Source: Geobacter sp.
GTDB taxonomy: Bacteria > Desulfobacterota > Desulfuromonadia > Geobacterales > Geobacteraceae
Direction of reading: 5' to 3'
Length of the DNA: 64,000 nt
Assembly (NCBI GenBank): GCA_003574885.1
Contig: PJFC01000001.1
Location: 620,001 to 684,000 of the forward strand
This document shows, in pieces, positions 27,550 to 35,512 of this stretch (positions are counted from its first letter, which is position 1; every line of letters starts with the position of its first letter). The translations under genes were made by a program, and so were the position numbers. The notes below the pieces were generated by a model, which was given only the letters and a program-made list of their open reading frames with translations, did not search any database and was not told where the DNA came from.

Positions 27550-28998
27550 ATGGCACTGGTGACGCTGCTCTGGATATCGGTTTTGGTCGCCCTGGTTCTG
27601 GCCTTCGTGGGTGACTGGCGTTTTGCGCCCGAAATCAATATTGCCGGATCCGCTCTCACCTTTGTCGCATCCCTGGTTCTTGCCCTGGAGGTCTACCAGC
27701 GGGGCGCCTTCACCGCCGGCGGCAATTTCTTCTTCGTTGACGCCTTCAACGTCTATCTGGTGGTGCTGACCACCTTCGTTTCCACCACCACGGCGGTCTT
27801 CAGCCGCCGCTACATGCGGGTGGAGAGGGATCACGGCAAAGTCGGGCACTGGCGGATGCGCTTTTATCATGCCATGTTCCAGCTCTTCATCTTTGCCATG
27901 CTGATTGCGCTCCTGACCAACAATTTCGGCGTTCTCTGGATCTCCATGGAGCTGGCAACTCTCGCCACGGTGCTTCTGGTCTCCCTCTACCGCACCCCGA
28001 CCGCCATCGAGGCGGCCTGGAAATACTTCATCCTCTGCGGAGTCGGGATCGCCCAGGCACTGTTCGGGACCGTTCTCCTCTACTTCGCGGCCGAACGGGT
28101 GCTGGGGGTGGGGGGCAACGCCCTGCTCTGGACAAACCTGAGCCAGGTAAGCTCCCAGCTGGAGCCGACGGTGCTCCGGCTGGCCTTTGTCTTTCTCATG
28201 GTCGGTTACGGAACCAAGGCGGGTCTGGTGCCGGTACACAACTGGCTGCCCGATGCCCACAGTGAAGGGCCGACGCCGATCTCTGCCGTCCTTTCCGGTC
28301 TTCTGCTCAATGTCGCGCTCTATGCCCTGGTGCGCTGCAAGTCGCTGGTGGACATCTCCACCGGGACACGCTTTGCCGGCAACATGATGATCGGTTTCGG
28401 CCTCCTCTCCCTGCTGGTCGCCGCCTTTTCCCTTCTGCGTCAGAAGGATATAAAACGGCTCTTCGCCTATTCATCCATCGAACATATGGGCATTGCCACC
28501 TTTGCATTCGGCCTGGGCGGCTCGATTGCCACTTTCGGCGGGATGCTCCACATGCTGGTGCACAGCCTGACCAAATCCTCCGTTTTCTTCAGCGTCGGTC
28601 ACGCTTCCCAGATGCATGGCACCCAGGAGATGGCCCGCATCCGGGGGCTTCTGCGGGGCAATCCTTCAGTCGGCTGGGGGCTGATGCTGGGGGTCATGTC
28701 ACTGTCGGGGATGCCTCCCTTCGGCCTCTTTGCAAGCGAGTTTCTGATCCTCACCGCCACCATCAATCAGATGCCGCTCATGGCTATCCCCCTGCTGATC
28801 GGCCTTGCCGTTGCCTTTGCCGCGCTGTTCCGCCGGGTGCAGCCCATGGTGGCCGGTGCCACCCCCCCCTGGCAGACGCCGCTCAAGGCAGCCAACATCC
28901 CGGTTTTTCTCCACCTGGCTCTGGCGGTACTGTTCGGCCTCTACCTTCCCCCCTTTCTGTCCCGCTGGTTCGAGATGGCGGTGGAGTTGTTGCGATGA
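27550..28998 (+). CDS. Ehr2 antiporter-like membrane subunit HyfF-like
   Basis: A 482-residue NuoN/HyfF-type protein. GVLWISMELATLATVLLVSL holds the TM5 Glu and YGTKAGLVPVHNWLPDAHSE the TM7 Lys; RQKDIKRLFAYSSIEHMGI follows. ATG 27550 was chosen because it lies just after the HyfE stop with AGGAACCTC upstream; the frame stays open upstream inside hyfE but that part is out of character. The last 4 bases overlap the large-subunit gene. Confidence 0.9.
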   Translation: MALVTLLWISVLVALVLAFVGDWRFAPEINIAGSALTFVASLVLALEVYQRGAFTAGGNFFFVDAFNVYLVVLTTFVSTTTAVFSRRYMRVERDHGKVGHWRMRFYHAMFQLFIFAMLIALLTNNFGVLWISMELATLATVLLVSLYRTPTAIEAAWKYFILCGVGIAQALFGTVLLYFAAERVLGVGGNALLWTNLSQVSSQLEPTVLRLAFVFLMVGYGTKAGLVPVHNWLPDAHSEGPTPISAVLSGLLLNVALYALVRCKSLVDISTGTRFAGNMMIGFGLLSLLVAAFSLLRQKDIKRLFAYSSIEHMGIATFAFGLGGSIATFGGMLHMLVHSLTKSSVFFSVGHASQMHGTQEMARIRGLLRGNPSVGWGLMLGVMSLSGMPPFGLFASEFLILTATINQMPLMAIPLLIGLAVAFAALFRRVQPMVAGATPPWQTPLKAANIPVFLHLALAVLFGLYLPPFLSRWFEMAVELLR

Positions 28999-30572
28999 AC
29001 AACCTGAGTGAGCAGATAGCAGCACGTTTTGGTGCGGATGCCATTCGCGGGACCGGCCATTTCCCCGCTACCGTTCCGCTGCTTTCCATCCCCCGTGACG
29101 GTTTCGAGGATGCCGCCATTCTTATGAAGAAGGTCGGCGCACGGCTTGCGGCGCAGTGGGCGGTTGATGAAACAACCATGGGGCGGGCTTTTGCCGTCAT
29201 TGCCTGCTACGCACTGGAGAGCGACTACCTCCTGGTGCGCTGCGAGATACCCCGTGACGATCCCACCTTTCCCAGCCTGACGAAGAAGTACATCCCCGCC
29301 TTCCGTTTCGAGCGACAGATTGAAAGCCTGATGGGGCTGGTTCCCGTCGGCCATGTCCATTCCGACCACCGTCCCTGGATCAAGTTTGAGGATTGGCCTG
29401 CCGATGCCTGGCCCTTGCGGAAATCATTCGATCCCGCCCAAAAGATGCCGCGCGTGCCGGGTGAATACCGCTGGGCCAGGGCGCGGGGCGAGGGGGTCTA
29501 TGAGATCCCGGTGGGGCCGGTGCATGCCGGGATCATCGAGCCGGGACATTTCCGCTTTCAGGCCATGGGAGAGGATATCCTCAACCTCGAAGAGCGGCTC
29601 GGCTACACCCATAAAGGGATTGAGAAGCGGTTCGAGGCCCTTTCCTGGAAGGATGGGGTGCGCCTGGCCGGCCGGGTGTCCGGTGACTCGACCGTTGCCC
29701 ATGCACTCTGTTACTGCCGCTCGCTGGAGGCCCTTTGCGGGATCGAACCGCCCCCCCGGGCACTCTGGCTGCGCGCCATTCTGCTGGAGCGGGAGCGGAT
29801 CGCCAACCATCTCGGGGATATAGGCGCCGTTGCCAATGATGCGGCTTTTGCGTTTCTCCTCTACCAGTTCAGCCGCCTGAAAGAGACGCTTCTGCGGCTC
29901 AACCGCCGTCTCTTCGGTCACCGCTATCTGATGGACCGGGTTGTGCCGGGGGGAGTGGCGGTTGACCTGACGCCGGAAGGGACGGAGGCGATCCTCGCCG
30001 AGCTTGACTGGCTGACCGATGAGTTCGAGCGGCTCATCACCATCTACGATCTGAATCCTTCCCTGGAGGACCGGGTGCGTACCACCGGCATTCTCTCTGC
30101 CGATCTGGCAAGAGATCTGGGAACGGTCGGTTTTGTGGCGCGGGCAAGCGGCCAGCCCCTTGACTGCCGGGTGCAGACGCCGTTTCCCCCCTACGACCGG
30201 TTTCCTCCATCCATGACGGTCCTCAACTCGTGCGACGTTCATGCCCGCGTCTGGGTGCGGGTGTGCGAGGTACGGGACTCCGTCCGGCTGATCCGCGAGT
30301 TTCTGGCGACCCTTCCCCATGGGGAGATTTTGGCGAAGTCCATTCCGCCGACCCCCCATGCAAGCGGTTTTGCCGTGGTGGAGGGATGGCGTGGCGAGAT
30401 TGTCTACTGGCTGCAGGCAGGGGGAGAGGGGGTAATAAACCGCTGCATGATCCGTGATCCCTCCAGCGTCAACTGGCTGGGGCTCGAACAGGCGGTACTG
30501 GGGAACATCGTCCCCGATTTCCCTCTCTGTAACAAGAGCTTCAACCAGTCCTATTCGGGACATGACCTGTAG
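28995..30572 (+). CDS. Ehr2 large (NuoCD/HycE-like) subunit lacking NiFe ligands
   Basis: A 525-residue NuoC-NuoD fusion with VGPVHAGIIEPGHFRFQAMG. At the first NiFe site the text is LAGRVSGDSTVAHALCY and at the C-terminus CNKSFNQSYSGHDL, so none of the CxxC ligand pairs is present. The C-terminal LCNKSFNxSYxGxDL is shared with complex 1 and may be the Ehr replacement for the metal site. Together with the retained small-subunit cluster this points to a quinone- or ferredoxin-type reaction centre of unknown partner. A 140-base repeat begins immediately after its stop codon. Confidence 0.9.
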   Translation: MNNLSEQIAARFGADAIRGTGHFPATVPLLSIPRDGFEDAAILMKKVGARLAAQWAVDETTMGRAFAVIACYALESDYLLVRCEIPRDDPTFPSLTKKYIPAFRFERQIESLMGLVPVGHVHSDHRPWIKFEDWPADAWPLRKSFDPAQKMPRVPGEYRWARARGEGVYEIPVGPVHAGIIEPGHFRFQAMGEDILNLEERLGYTHKGIEKRFEALSWKDGVRLAGRVSGDSTVAHALCYCRSLEALCGIEPPPRALWLRAILLERERIANHLGDIGAVANDAAFAFLLYQFSRLKETLLRLNRRLFGHRYLMDRVVPGGVAVDLTPEGTEAILAELDWLTDEFERLITIYDLNPSLEDRVRTTGILSADLARDLGTVGFVARASGQPLDCRVQTPFPPYDRFPPSMTVLNSCDVHARVWVRVCEVRDSVRLIREFLATLPHGEILAKSIPPTPHASGFAVVEGWRGEIVYWLQAGGEGVINRCMIRDPSSVNWLGLEQAVLGNIVPDFPLCNKSFNQSYSGHDL

Positions 30573-30712
30573 CAGGTTGTTGAAAAGCAGCCATCTCGCT
30601 GCTGTCCTCGAAAGCCTCCTTGTGCGGCGTAGCGCGGCTAAGCCTCCGCGGGACTCTCTGTGGGTGCAACGATCTGACTGTTTTTGAACAACCTGAGTTT
30701 TTCAACAACCTG
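30573..30712. repeat. 140-bp MITE-like element between Ehr2 large and small subunit genes
   Basis: The element begins right after the large-subunit stop. CAGGTTGTTGAAAA (30573-30586) is matched by its exact inverted copy ending at 30712; an internal TTTTTGAACAACCTGAG lies at 30681-30697. I recall this CAGGTTGTTGAAAA...CTCGCTGCTGTCC text as a dispersed intergenic element in Geobacter genomes. It has no coding capacity and separates two subunits that are normally coupled. Confidence 0.75.
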
Positions 30713-30732
30713 TCAGGGGGCAAGGAAGAACA

Positions 30733-31263
30733 ATGCTGAGAATACTGCACCAGATATTCAGGACCGGCGTGGTCACGGAGCCCCTCCCTGCCGAGGTTGA
30801 GGCCGAGGTGGTCATGGTGGGGAAGAGGCTGGAGGAGGCGGTCCGGGAGCGTTTCAGCCGGAGTCTTGTCATCCGCGAGGTGGATGCGGGTTCCTGCAAC
30901 GGCTGCGAGCTGGAGATCATTGCCATGAACAACCCGATCTACAACTGCGAGCGCTTCGGCATCAGCTTTACCGCCTCCCCCCGCTTCGCCGACATGCTGC
31001 TGGTCACCGGGCCGGTCTCCCACAACATGGAGATCGCTCTCAAACGGACCTATGACGCCACCCCCGATCCCAAACTGGTGGTGGCGGTGGGTGATTGCGG
31101 CATAAACGGGGGGATTTTCGGCGAAAGCTACGCTTCGCTGGGGGGGGTGGAGTCGGTTATCCCGGTCGATGCCGTTATCCCCGGCTGTCCGCCGACCCCA
31201 ACGGATCTGCTCGCCGGAATCCTGGCGGTAATCACAGCCGGGAAGGAGCAGGACTTTGTTTAA
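30733..31263 (+). CDS. Ehr2 small (NuoB/HycG-like) subunit
   Basis: A 176-residue small subunit with N2-type ligands in GSCNGCELE, VGDCGINGG and PGCPPTPTD. It lacks the ferredoxin-like N-terminal cluster seen in the Ehr1 protein; instead there is a short amphipathic segment. It should hold one [4Fe-4S] cluster next to the large subunit. AAGGAAG precedes the ATG. It follows the repeat element and is the last gene of the complex. Confidence 0.9.
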   Translation: MLRILHQIFRTGVVTEPLPAEVEAEVVMVGKRLEEAVRERFSRSLVIREVDAGSCNGCELEIIAMNNPIYNCERFGISFTASPRFADMLLVTGPVSHNMEIALKRTYDATPDPKLVVAVGDCGINGGIFGESYASLGGVESVIPVDAVIPGCPPTPTDLLAGILAVITAGKEQDFV

Positions 31264-31314
31264 CACGTCCGTTTAACCGTGAAACTCACGAAACAACCAA
31301 AGGAGGATAGTGCC

Positions 31315-31497
31315 ATGGGTTGTAAAGCGACATGCAATTGTGAAGAGAAACATCAGGGACATCTCTGCGTACTCCGCAGCAAGGAGCTCACTGACGAGAT
31401 AGCGCAACTGACGGATAATCCGAAAGTCGCCTGTTTCACCTGTGGAGCGGAGGCCAATTCACCTGATAACGTGTGCGCTCCCGTCACCATTAATTGA
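31315..31497 (+). CDS. Small Cys-rich protein of unknown function
   Basis: A 60-residue protein with seven cysteines or more arranged as GCKATCNCEEKHQGHLC, then ACFTCGAEANSPDNVC. The last part resembles a metal-binding knuckle. A perfect AAAGGAGG lies 8 bases before ATG 31315, so it is surely translated. No signal peptide is visible, so it should be cytoplasmic and may bind zinc, iron-sulfur or another soft metal. It starts 51 bases after the Ehr2 small-subunit gene with no terminator between and may belong to the same transcript. I do not recognise a named family. Confidence 0.75.
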   Translation: MGCKATCNCEEKHQGHLCVLRSKELTDEIAQLTDNPKVACFTCGAEANSPDNVCAPVTIN

Positions 31498-31579
31498 CCC
31501 TGAAACCGGTATAACCGCAAATGAGGCATCCAATGGACCTTTTCGGGTAGCATTGTTTCGCGTCATCTTTGCGATATTG

Positions 31580-31585
31580 TATAAT
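31580..31585 (+). promoter_or_regulatory. Possible -10 box with local dyad upstream of the Lys-rich gene
   Basis: TATAAT at 31580-31585 sits within the dyad GATATT-GTAT-AATATC (31573-31588), about 95 bases before the next ATG. No convincing -35 box is seen. It is the only promoter-like signal in the gap 31498-31679. Confidence 0.4.
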
Positions 31586-31679
31586 ATCTAGCAATTACAG
31601 CAGGATATGGTTTTGAAATATATTGGCATCATCCATGCTGTAACTATAAACAAACCAACCCCTTTAGGAGGAAGTAAAA

Positions 31680-31919
31680 ATGAAAAAAGTTCTGTCCACC
31701 ATCGTTGCTGCTCTTGTTGCTGTTTCTTTCGCTGGCATTGTGTGCGCTGCTGAGCCGGCTGCTCCTGCTGCTGCCCCGGCTGTAGAAAAAGCTGCTCCTG
31801 CCGAAAAAGCACCTGTGAAAAAAGCAAAGAAAAAAGCCAAAAAAGCAAAGAAAGCCAAAAAAGCCGTGAAAAAAGAAGAAGCACCTGCTGCAGCTCCGGA
31901 AGCTCCGGCTGCCAAGTAA
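31680..31919 (+). CDS. Small exported Ala/Pro/Lys-rich protein
   Basis: A 79-residue protein with a clear signal peptide (KKVLSTIVAALVAVSFAGIVCAA) and a mature part made of Ala/Pro segments flanking a KKAKKKAKKAKKAKKAVKK block. The lysine block is strongly basic and low in complexity, like histone-H1-like or nucleic-acid/polyanion-binding tails, but this one is exported. AGGAGG lies 7 bases before the ATG, and a strong terminator follows directly. It is a single-gene unit that may be well expressed. A role in binding extracellular DNA, LPS or minerals is possible but unproved. Confidence 0.75.
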   Translation: MKKVLSTIVAALVAVSFAGIVCAAEPAAPAAAPAVEKAAPAEKAPVKKAKKKAKKAKKAKKAVKKEEAPAAAPEAPAAK

Positions 31920-31938
31920 TTCTTTGCCACAGGCAACA

Positions 31939-31971
31939 AAAAAAGCCATCCGGAAACGGGTGGCTTTTTTT
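31939..31971. terminator. Bidirectional intrinsic terminator
   Basis: An 8-bp GC-containing stem (31945-31952 with 31957-31964, one wobble pair) is capped by a GAAA tetraloop and flanked by A6 and T7 tracts. It ends the Lys-rich gene on the plus strand and can end the radical SAM gene on the minus strand. Confidence 0.9.
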
Positions 31972-32025
31972 GTATGTTAACTGATGGACATCGGCAACGT
32001 TCTCATATTCTCTTTTTCGCGCACA

Positions 32026-33552
32026 TCATTTCTTCCCATCCAGGATGCTGTCATCCTCGAACATTCCGCTCCCCGTGATATTCTCAGCGACCATCCTGAA
32101 GTGAAATCCGTAAACCGCATAGGTTATGGCCAGGGGGAAAAGCCGTGGCCGCCTCGCGAGAGACCAGAAGAAAAGCTTCCAGAAGTACAGCCTCTCCCGT
32201 CCGAGCACCCCCAAAAACAGGATAGATTTGCAGAGGGCGCCGATGTACCCCGGCTGCAGGTGAAACTTCTTCAGATGCAGTGGCCGGTACTCCCTGAGGA
32301 GTCTGATCACACGCTGGTAGTAGTTCCTGGGCGAGTAGATGGTATCGAGTATCTTTCGATAACCGCCGATGAGTGCCCCGGTGTCCATCCGGGGGATGAA
32401 GTTGAGGGCGATGTCCGTATTGTTGCCGGAGGCGTCTCCCAACAAACGATCCTCCCGATCCAGGCGCTGGTAAAGCCTGGTGCCCCGCAGTGCGGTCAGC
32501 ATCCCGACCATGGCGGTGACGATGCCGCTCTCCTGAATAAAGCGGATCTGCCGGTCAAAGATCGAGGGAGGGTCGGTGTCGAAACCGACAATAAAACCGC
32601 CGTGGACCTGCAGTCCTGCCTGCTGGATATGCTTTACCGACGCGAGCAGATCGCGGTTCCTGTTCTGCCGCTTGCCGATCTCGGCAAGGCCTTCATCGTT
32701 GGGTGTCTCGATGCCGATGAAAACTTCCTCGAACCCGGCTCTGACCATCAGTGACATGAGCGGGTCGTCGTCGGCCAGGTCTATGGATGCCTCGGTGTAA
32801 AAGTAGAATGGATACCCGTTGTTCTCCATCCAGCCAATCAGGGCGGGGAGGACATCCTGTGTCAGCTTTCTCCGATCGCCGATGAAGTTGTCATCGACGA
32901 AGAAAATCGCCCCGCGCCAACCCCGGGCATGGAGACTGTCCAGCTCGGCGATGAGCTGCGCAAGCCCCTTGGTACGTGGTTTATGCCCCAATAGGGCAGT
33001 GATGTCGCAGAACTCGCAGTCGAAGGGACATCCCCGCGAGTACTGGATGTTCATGGCTGCATAGTTCCCCACGTCTATCAGGTCCCAGAGCGGCATGGGC
33101 GTAGTCCTCAGGTCCGCCCGCTCCTCGTCGGCGTAGAGATGCCGTGGCTCGTCCCTCTGCAGGTCCGCCAGGAACGGGGGGAGCGTGAGCTCCGCCTCGC
33201 CCAGCACCAGGTGGTCAACTGCGGGGAAATCCTCATGACAGGTGGTGAAAAGGGGCCCGCCTGCGACGGTTTTCACCCCCAGTCGCCGACAGCGGGCGAT
33301 CACCTCCTGTGCCGATTCCCGCTGGACGGTCATGGCGCTGATGAAAACGTAATCCGCCCATTCAATCTCTTTGTCGGACAGAGGGCGGACATTCATGTCG
33401 ACAAGCTTTTTGTCCCATGCGGCCGGGAGCATGGCTGCCACGGTAAGAAGCCCCAATGGGGGAAAGCTTGCCTTCCTGCCGATGAATTTCATGGCGTGCC
33501 GAAAGCTCCAGAAGGTGTTCGGATAGTGGGGATATACAAGAAGAATTTTCAT
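32026..33552 (-). CDS. B12-binding-domain radical SAM protein (DUF4070-type C-terminus)
   Basis: A ~508-residue protein with an N-terminal cobalamin-binding-like domain (MKILLVYPHYPNTFWSFR, then FISAMTVQRESAQEVI, VAGGPLFTT), a radical SAM core with the [4Fe-4S] ligands in RGCPFDCEFCDI, and a C-terminal region like DUF4070. The family includes HpnP-type methylases of hopanoids and many uncharacterised methylases of unactivated carbons. No hopanoid genes are adjacent, so no substrate is proposed. ATG 33552 was chosen because GGAGG lies 8 bases upstream. Confidence 0.85.
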   Translation of the reverse strand: MKILLVYPHYPNTFWSFRHAMKFIGRKASFPPLGLLTVAAMLPAAWDKKLVDMNVRPLSDKEIEWADYVFISAMTVQRESAQEVIARCRRLGVKTVAGGPLFTTCHEDFPAVDHLVLGEAELTLPPFLADLQRDEPRHLYADEERADLRTTPMPLWDLIDVGNYAAMNIQYSRGCPFDCEFCDITALLGHKPRTKGLAQLIAELDSLHARGWRGAIFFVDDNFIGDRRKLTQDVLPALIGWMENNGYPFYFYTEASIDLADDDPLMSLMVRAGFEEVFIGIETPNDEGLAEIGKRQNRNRDLLASVKHIQQAGLQVHGGFIVGFDTDPPSIFDRQIRFIQESGIVTAMVGMLTALRGTRLYQRLDREDRLLGDASGNNTDIALNFIPRMDTGALIGGYRKILDTIYSPRNYYQRVIRLLREYRPLHLKKFHLQPGYIGALCKSILFLGVLGRERLYFWKLFFWSLARRPRLFPLAITYAVYGFHFRMVAENITGSGMFEDDSILDGKK

Positions 33553-33737
33553 AAGGTGTTCCTCCATTGGCATTTGTGCGGAAAAATGCCGAATTCAAGT
33601 GTATACTTATTCTTTGCAGATATGTCTCAAACAGTGTAAAAATTACGTAAAAGGTGAACGTCCTGGGCGTGGATCGGTAGTGACGCCTTGCAACACATGC
33701 TCTGACGAATCATCTGTCTAACGAAAGGGAGGTAACT

Positions 33738-34706
33738 ATGCGGAAACTACGCTATGGACTCATTGTGATGGGGATGGTGTTATGTCTGGCGACTTCTGCC
33801 ACAGCCGACGTGAGCATCGGGATCGGGTTGCCCAACGTGAGCATCGGGATCAACCTGCCGTTGTTCCCGGACCTCGTCCGGGTGCCGGGCTATCCGGTCT
33901 ACTACGCTCCGCGGGTGGATGCCAACTACTTCTTCTACGATGGGATGTACTGGGTTTTCATGGACGATTACTGGTACGCGAGTAACTGGTACAACGGTCC
34001 CTGGTCGCGGGTGGATCCTTATTATGTGCCGGCGTACATCCTGCGTATCCCTGTGCGCTACTACCGGCAGCCTCCTGTGTACTTCAGGGGATGGCGGGCT
34101 AATGCGCCTCCCCGTTGGGGGCAGCACTGGGGTCGTGAATGGGAGCAGCGTCGGGGCGGATGGGACAAGTGGAGACGCGGCTCTGCTCCGGCTCCGGCTC
34201 CGCTGCCTGTCTACCAGCGGCAATACACGGGTGACCGCTATCCCCGCCAGGTAGAGCAGCAGCAGAGACTCCGCAGCGAGCATTACCGTTATCAGCCGCG
34301 TGATAGGGCAGTCCGCCAGCACTTTCAGCAGCAGAAAGAGCAAAGAGCGACTACGCCTGCTCAACGGGGGAGGCAGGAAGAGCCCCGGATGAGAAGCCAA
34401 GGGCCGCAGGGTTACCAACGTCCGGAACCGGTTCAGCAGGGCGCTCCGGGCGGGCAGCGGATGCAGGCTCCGCGCCAGGGTGGCGAGCAGATGCAGAGGC
34501 CCCCTCAAGGCCGGCCTCAGCCGCAGCAGCGAGGTCCGGCAATCAATGAGCAGCGGGGTCCGGGAAATCAGCCGCAGCGGCAGCAGCCGGGAGCTGGACA
34601 GCGCGAACAGATTGCCCCAAGGCAGCAAGGCCCTGAACGGGGAATGCAGGAGAGAGGTCCCTCACAGGAACCGAGGCAGGGACGGGGGGAAGACCGCGGG
34701 CGGTAG
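33738..34706 (+). CDS. Exported Tyr/Trp-rich protein with long Gln/Pro/Arg/Gly tail
   Basis: A 322-residue protein. After a signal peptide (LIVMGMVLCLATSATA) comes a ~110-residue domain rich in Tyr and Trp (DANYFFYDGMYWVFMDDYWY, NWYNGPWSRVDPYYVPAYI). From about residue 140 to the end the protein is low-complexity Q/P/R/G/E, very basic and probably disordered. The globular part resembles YXWGXW-type envelope proteins in other Proteobacteria. AAGGGAGG precedes the ATG. It stands alone and is ended by a clear terminator. The function is unknown; envelope or surface location is inferred. Confidence 0.75.
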   Translation: MRKLRYGLIVMGMVLCLATSATADVSIGIGLPNVSIGINLPLFPDLVRVPGYPVYYAPRVDANYFFYDGMYWVFMDDYWYASNWYNGPWSRVDPYYVPAYILRIPVRYYRQPPVYFRGWRANAPPRWGQHWGREWEQRRGGWDKWRRGSAPAPAPLPVYQRQYTGDRYPRQVEQQQRLRSEHYRYQPRDRAVRQHFQQQKEQRATTPAQRGRQEEPRMRSQGPQGYQRPEPVQQGAPGGQRMQAPRQGGEQMQRPPQGRPQPQQRGPAINEQRGPGNQPQRQQPGAGQREQIAPRQQGPERGMQERGPSQEPRQGRGEDRGR

Positions 34707-34780
34707 CGCAATAACCGACCCGCCTGTACGGGTTGATCAAGGGCTGAAGATCCTTTTACCCGGAAGTTGAGCACAATACA

Positions 34781-34808
34781 AAGGGGCGTACCGAGGTGCG
34801 CCCCTTTT
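34781..34808 (+). terminator. Intrinsic terminator
   Basis: An 11-bp stem (34781-34791 with 34796-34806, one GU pair) with a CGAG loop, running into TTTT. It ends the low-complexity exported protein gene and lies in a convergent gap. Confidence 0.82.
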
Positions 34809-34837
34809 CCCGTATCTGCTTGAAAAAACCGCACCTG

Positions 34838-35512
34838 TCAGCTGCGGGTGGCGATCCAGATTGTGTGACGATTCCCCCCGGCGGTGCCTCGCGCCCGCAC
34901 AGCGACCTCTTCCACGTTAAAACCAACCCTGCACAAACGTTTGGTGAAGGCCATGTCAGGACCTGCCGACCATACGGCCAACACGCCTGAGGGGTGCAAT
35001 GCCGCAAAGGCTGCCTTGACCCCGCCTTCGGTGTAGAGCCAGTCGTTGCCTTTTCGGGTTAAACCTTCAGGTCCGTTATCCACATCGAGCAGAATGGCGT
35101 CGTAGGCCTGACGTTCTGTTCGCAGGATGAGGGCGACGTCGGTCTCCCGGACGGTGACGCGGGAATCCCGAAGAGGATGGCCGGTCAGTTCCCCGAGGAA
35201 TTTTCGGTTCCAATCCACTACCGCCGGCACCAGTTCGGCGACGACCACCCTGCTTTGGGTGTCGAGCCGTGCCAGAGCTGCTGCGGTGGTAAACCCCATG
35301 CCCAATCCTCCGATCAGAATGCAGGGCGATGGCCTGTTAACGATGCGTGCACATGCGTACTCGGCCAAAGCATCTTCCGAGCCATGAACGCGACTGTTCA
35401 TGAGTTCAGAGCCGTTTACCCGGATCGAAAACTCGCCGCCCCGGGCATAGAGGCTGAGTTCGGCGCTGCTGCCGGGTACCCTGGTGCTGTCCAGGAACTT
35501 CCAAGGAATCAT
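34838..35512 (-). CDS. Spermidine synthase-like class I methyltransferase-fold protein
   Basis: A ~224-residue protein with a Rossmann core of the spermine/spermidine synthase family: CILIGGLGMGFTTAAAL (the Gly-rich SAM motif), RVVVAELVPAVVDWNRK and AYDAILLDVDNGPEGL. It is shorter than true spermidine synthases and has no decarboxylase gene nearby, so it may act on another substrate. ATG 35512 was chosen for its GGGAGA site; the open frame continues upstream without a ribosome site. Confidence 0.75.
   Translation of the reverse strand: MIPWKFLDSTRVPGSSAELSLYARGGEFSIRVNGSELMNSRVHGSEDALAEYACARIVNRPSPCILIGGLGMGFTTAAALARLDTQSRVVVAELVPAVVDWNRKFLGELTGHPLRDSRVTVRETDVALILRTERQAYDAILLDVDNGPEGLTRKGNDWLYTEGGVKAAFAALHPSGVLAVWSAGPDMAFTKRLCRVGFNVEEVAVRARGTAGGNRHTIWIATRS

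Noticed and set aside
25887-27659. 590-residue open frame on the minus strand opposite the Ehr2 HyfC/HyfE genes.
   Set aside because: Composition is that of an antisense shadow (His, Gln, Gly, Asp-rich) and the plus strand holds clear subunit genes with tight spacing.
31984-32754. Plus-strand open frame opposite the radical SAM gene.
   Set aside because: No ribosome site and no motif; the minus strand has the B12/radical SAM motifs in full.
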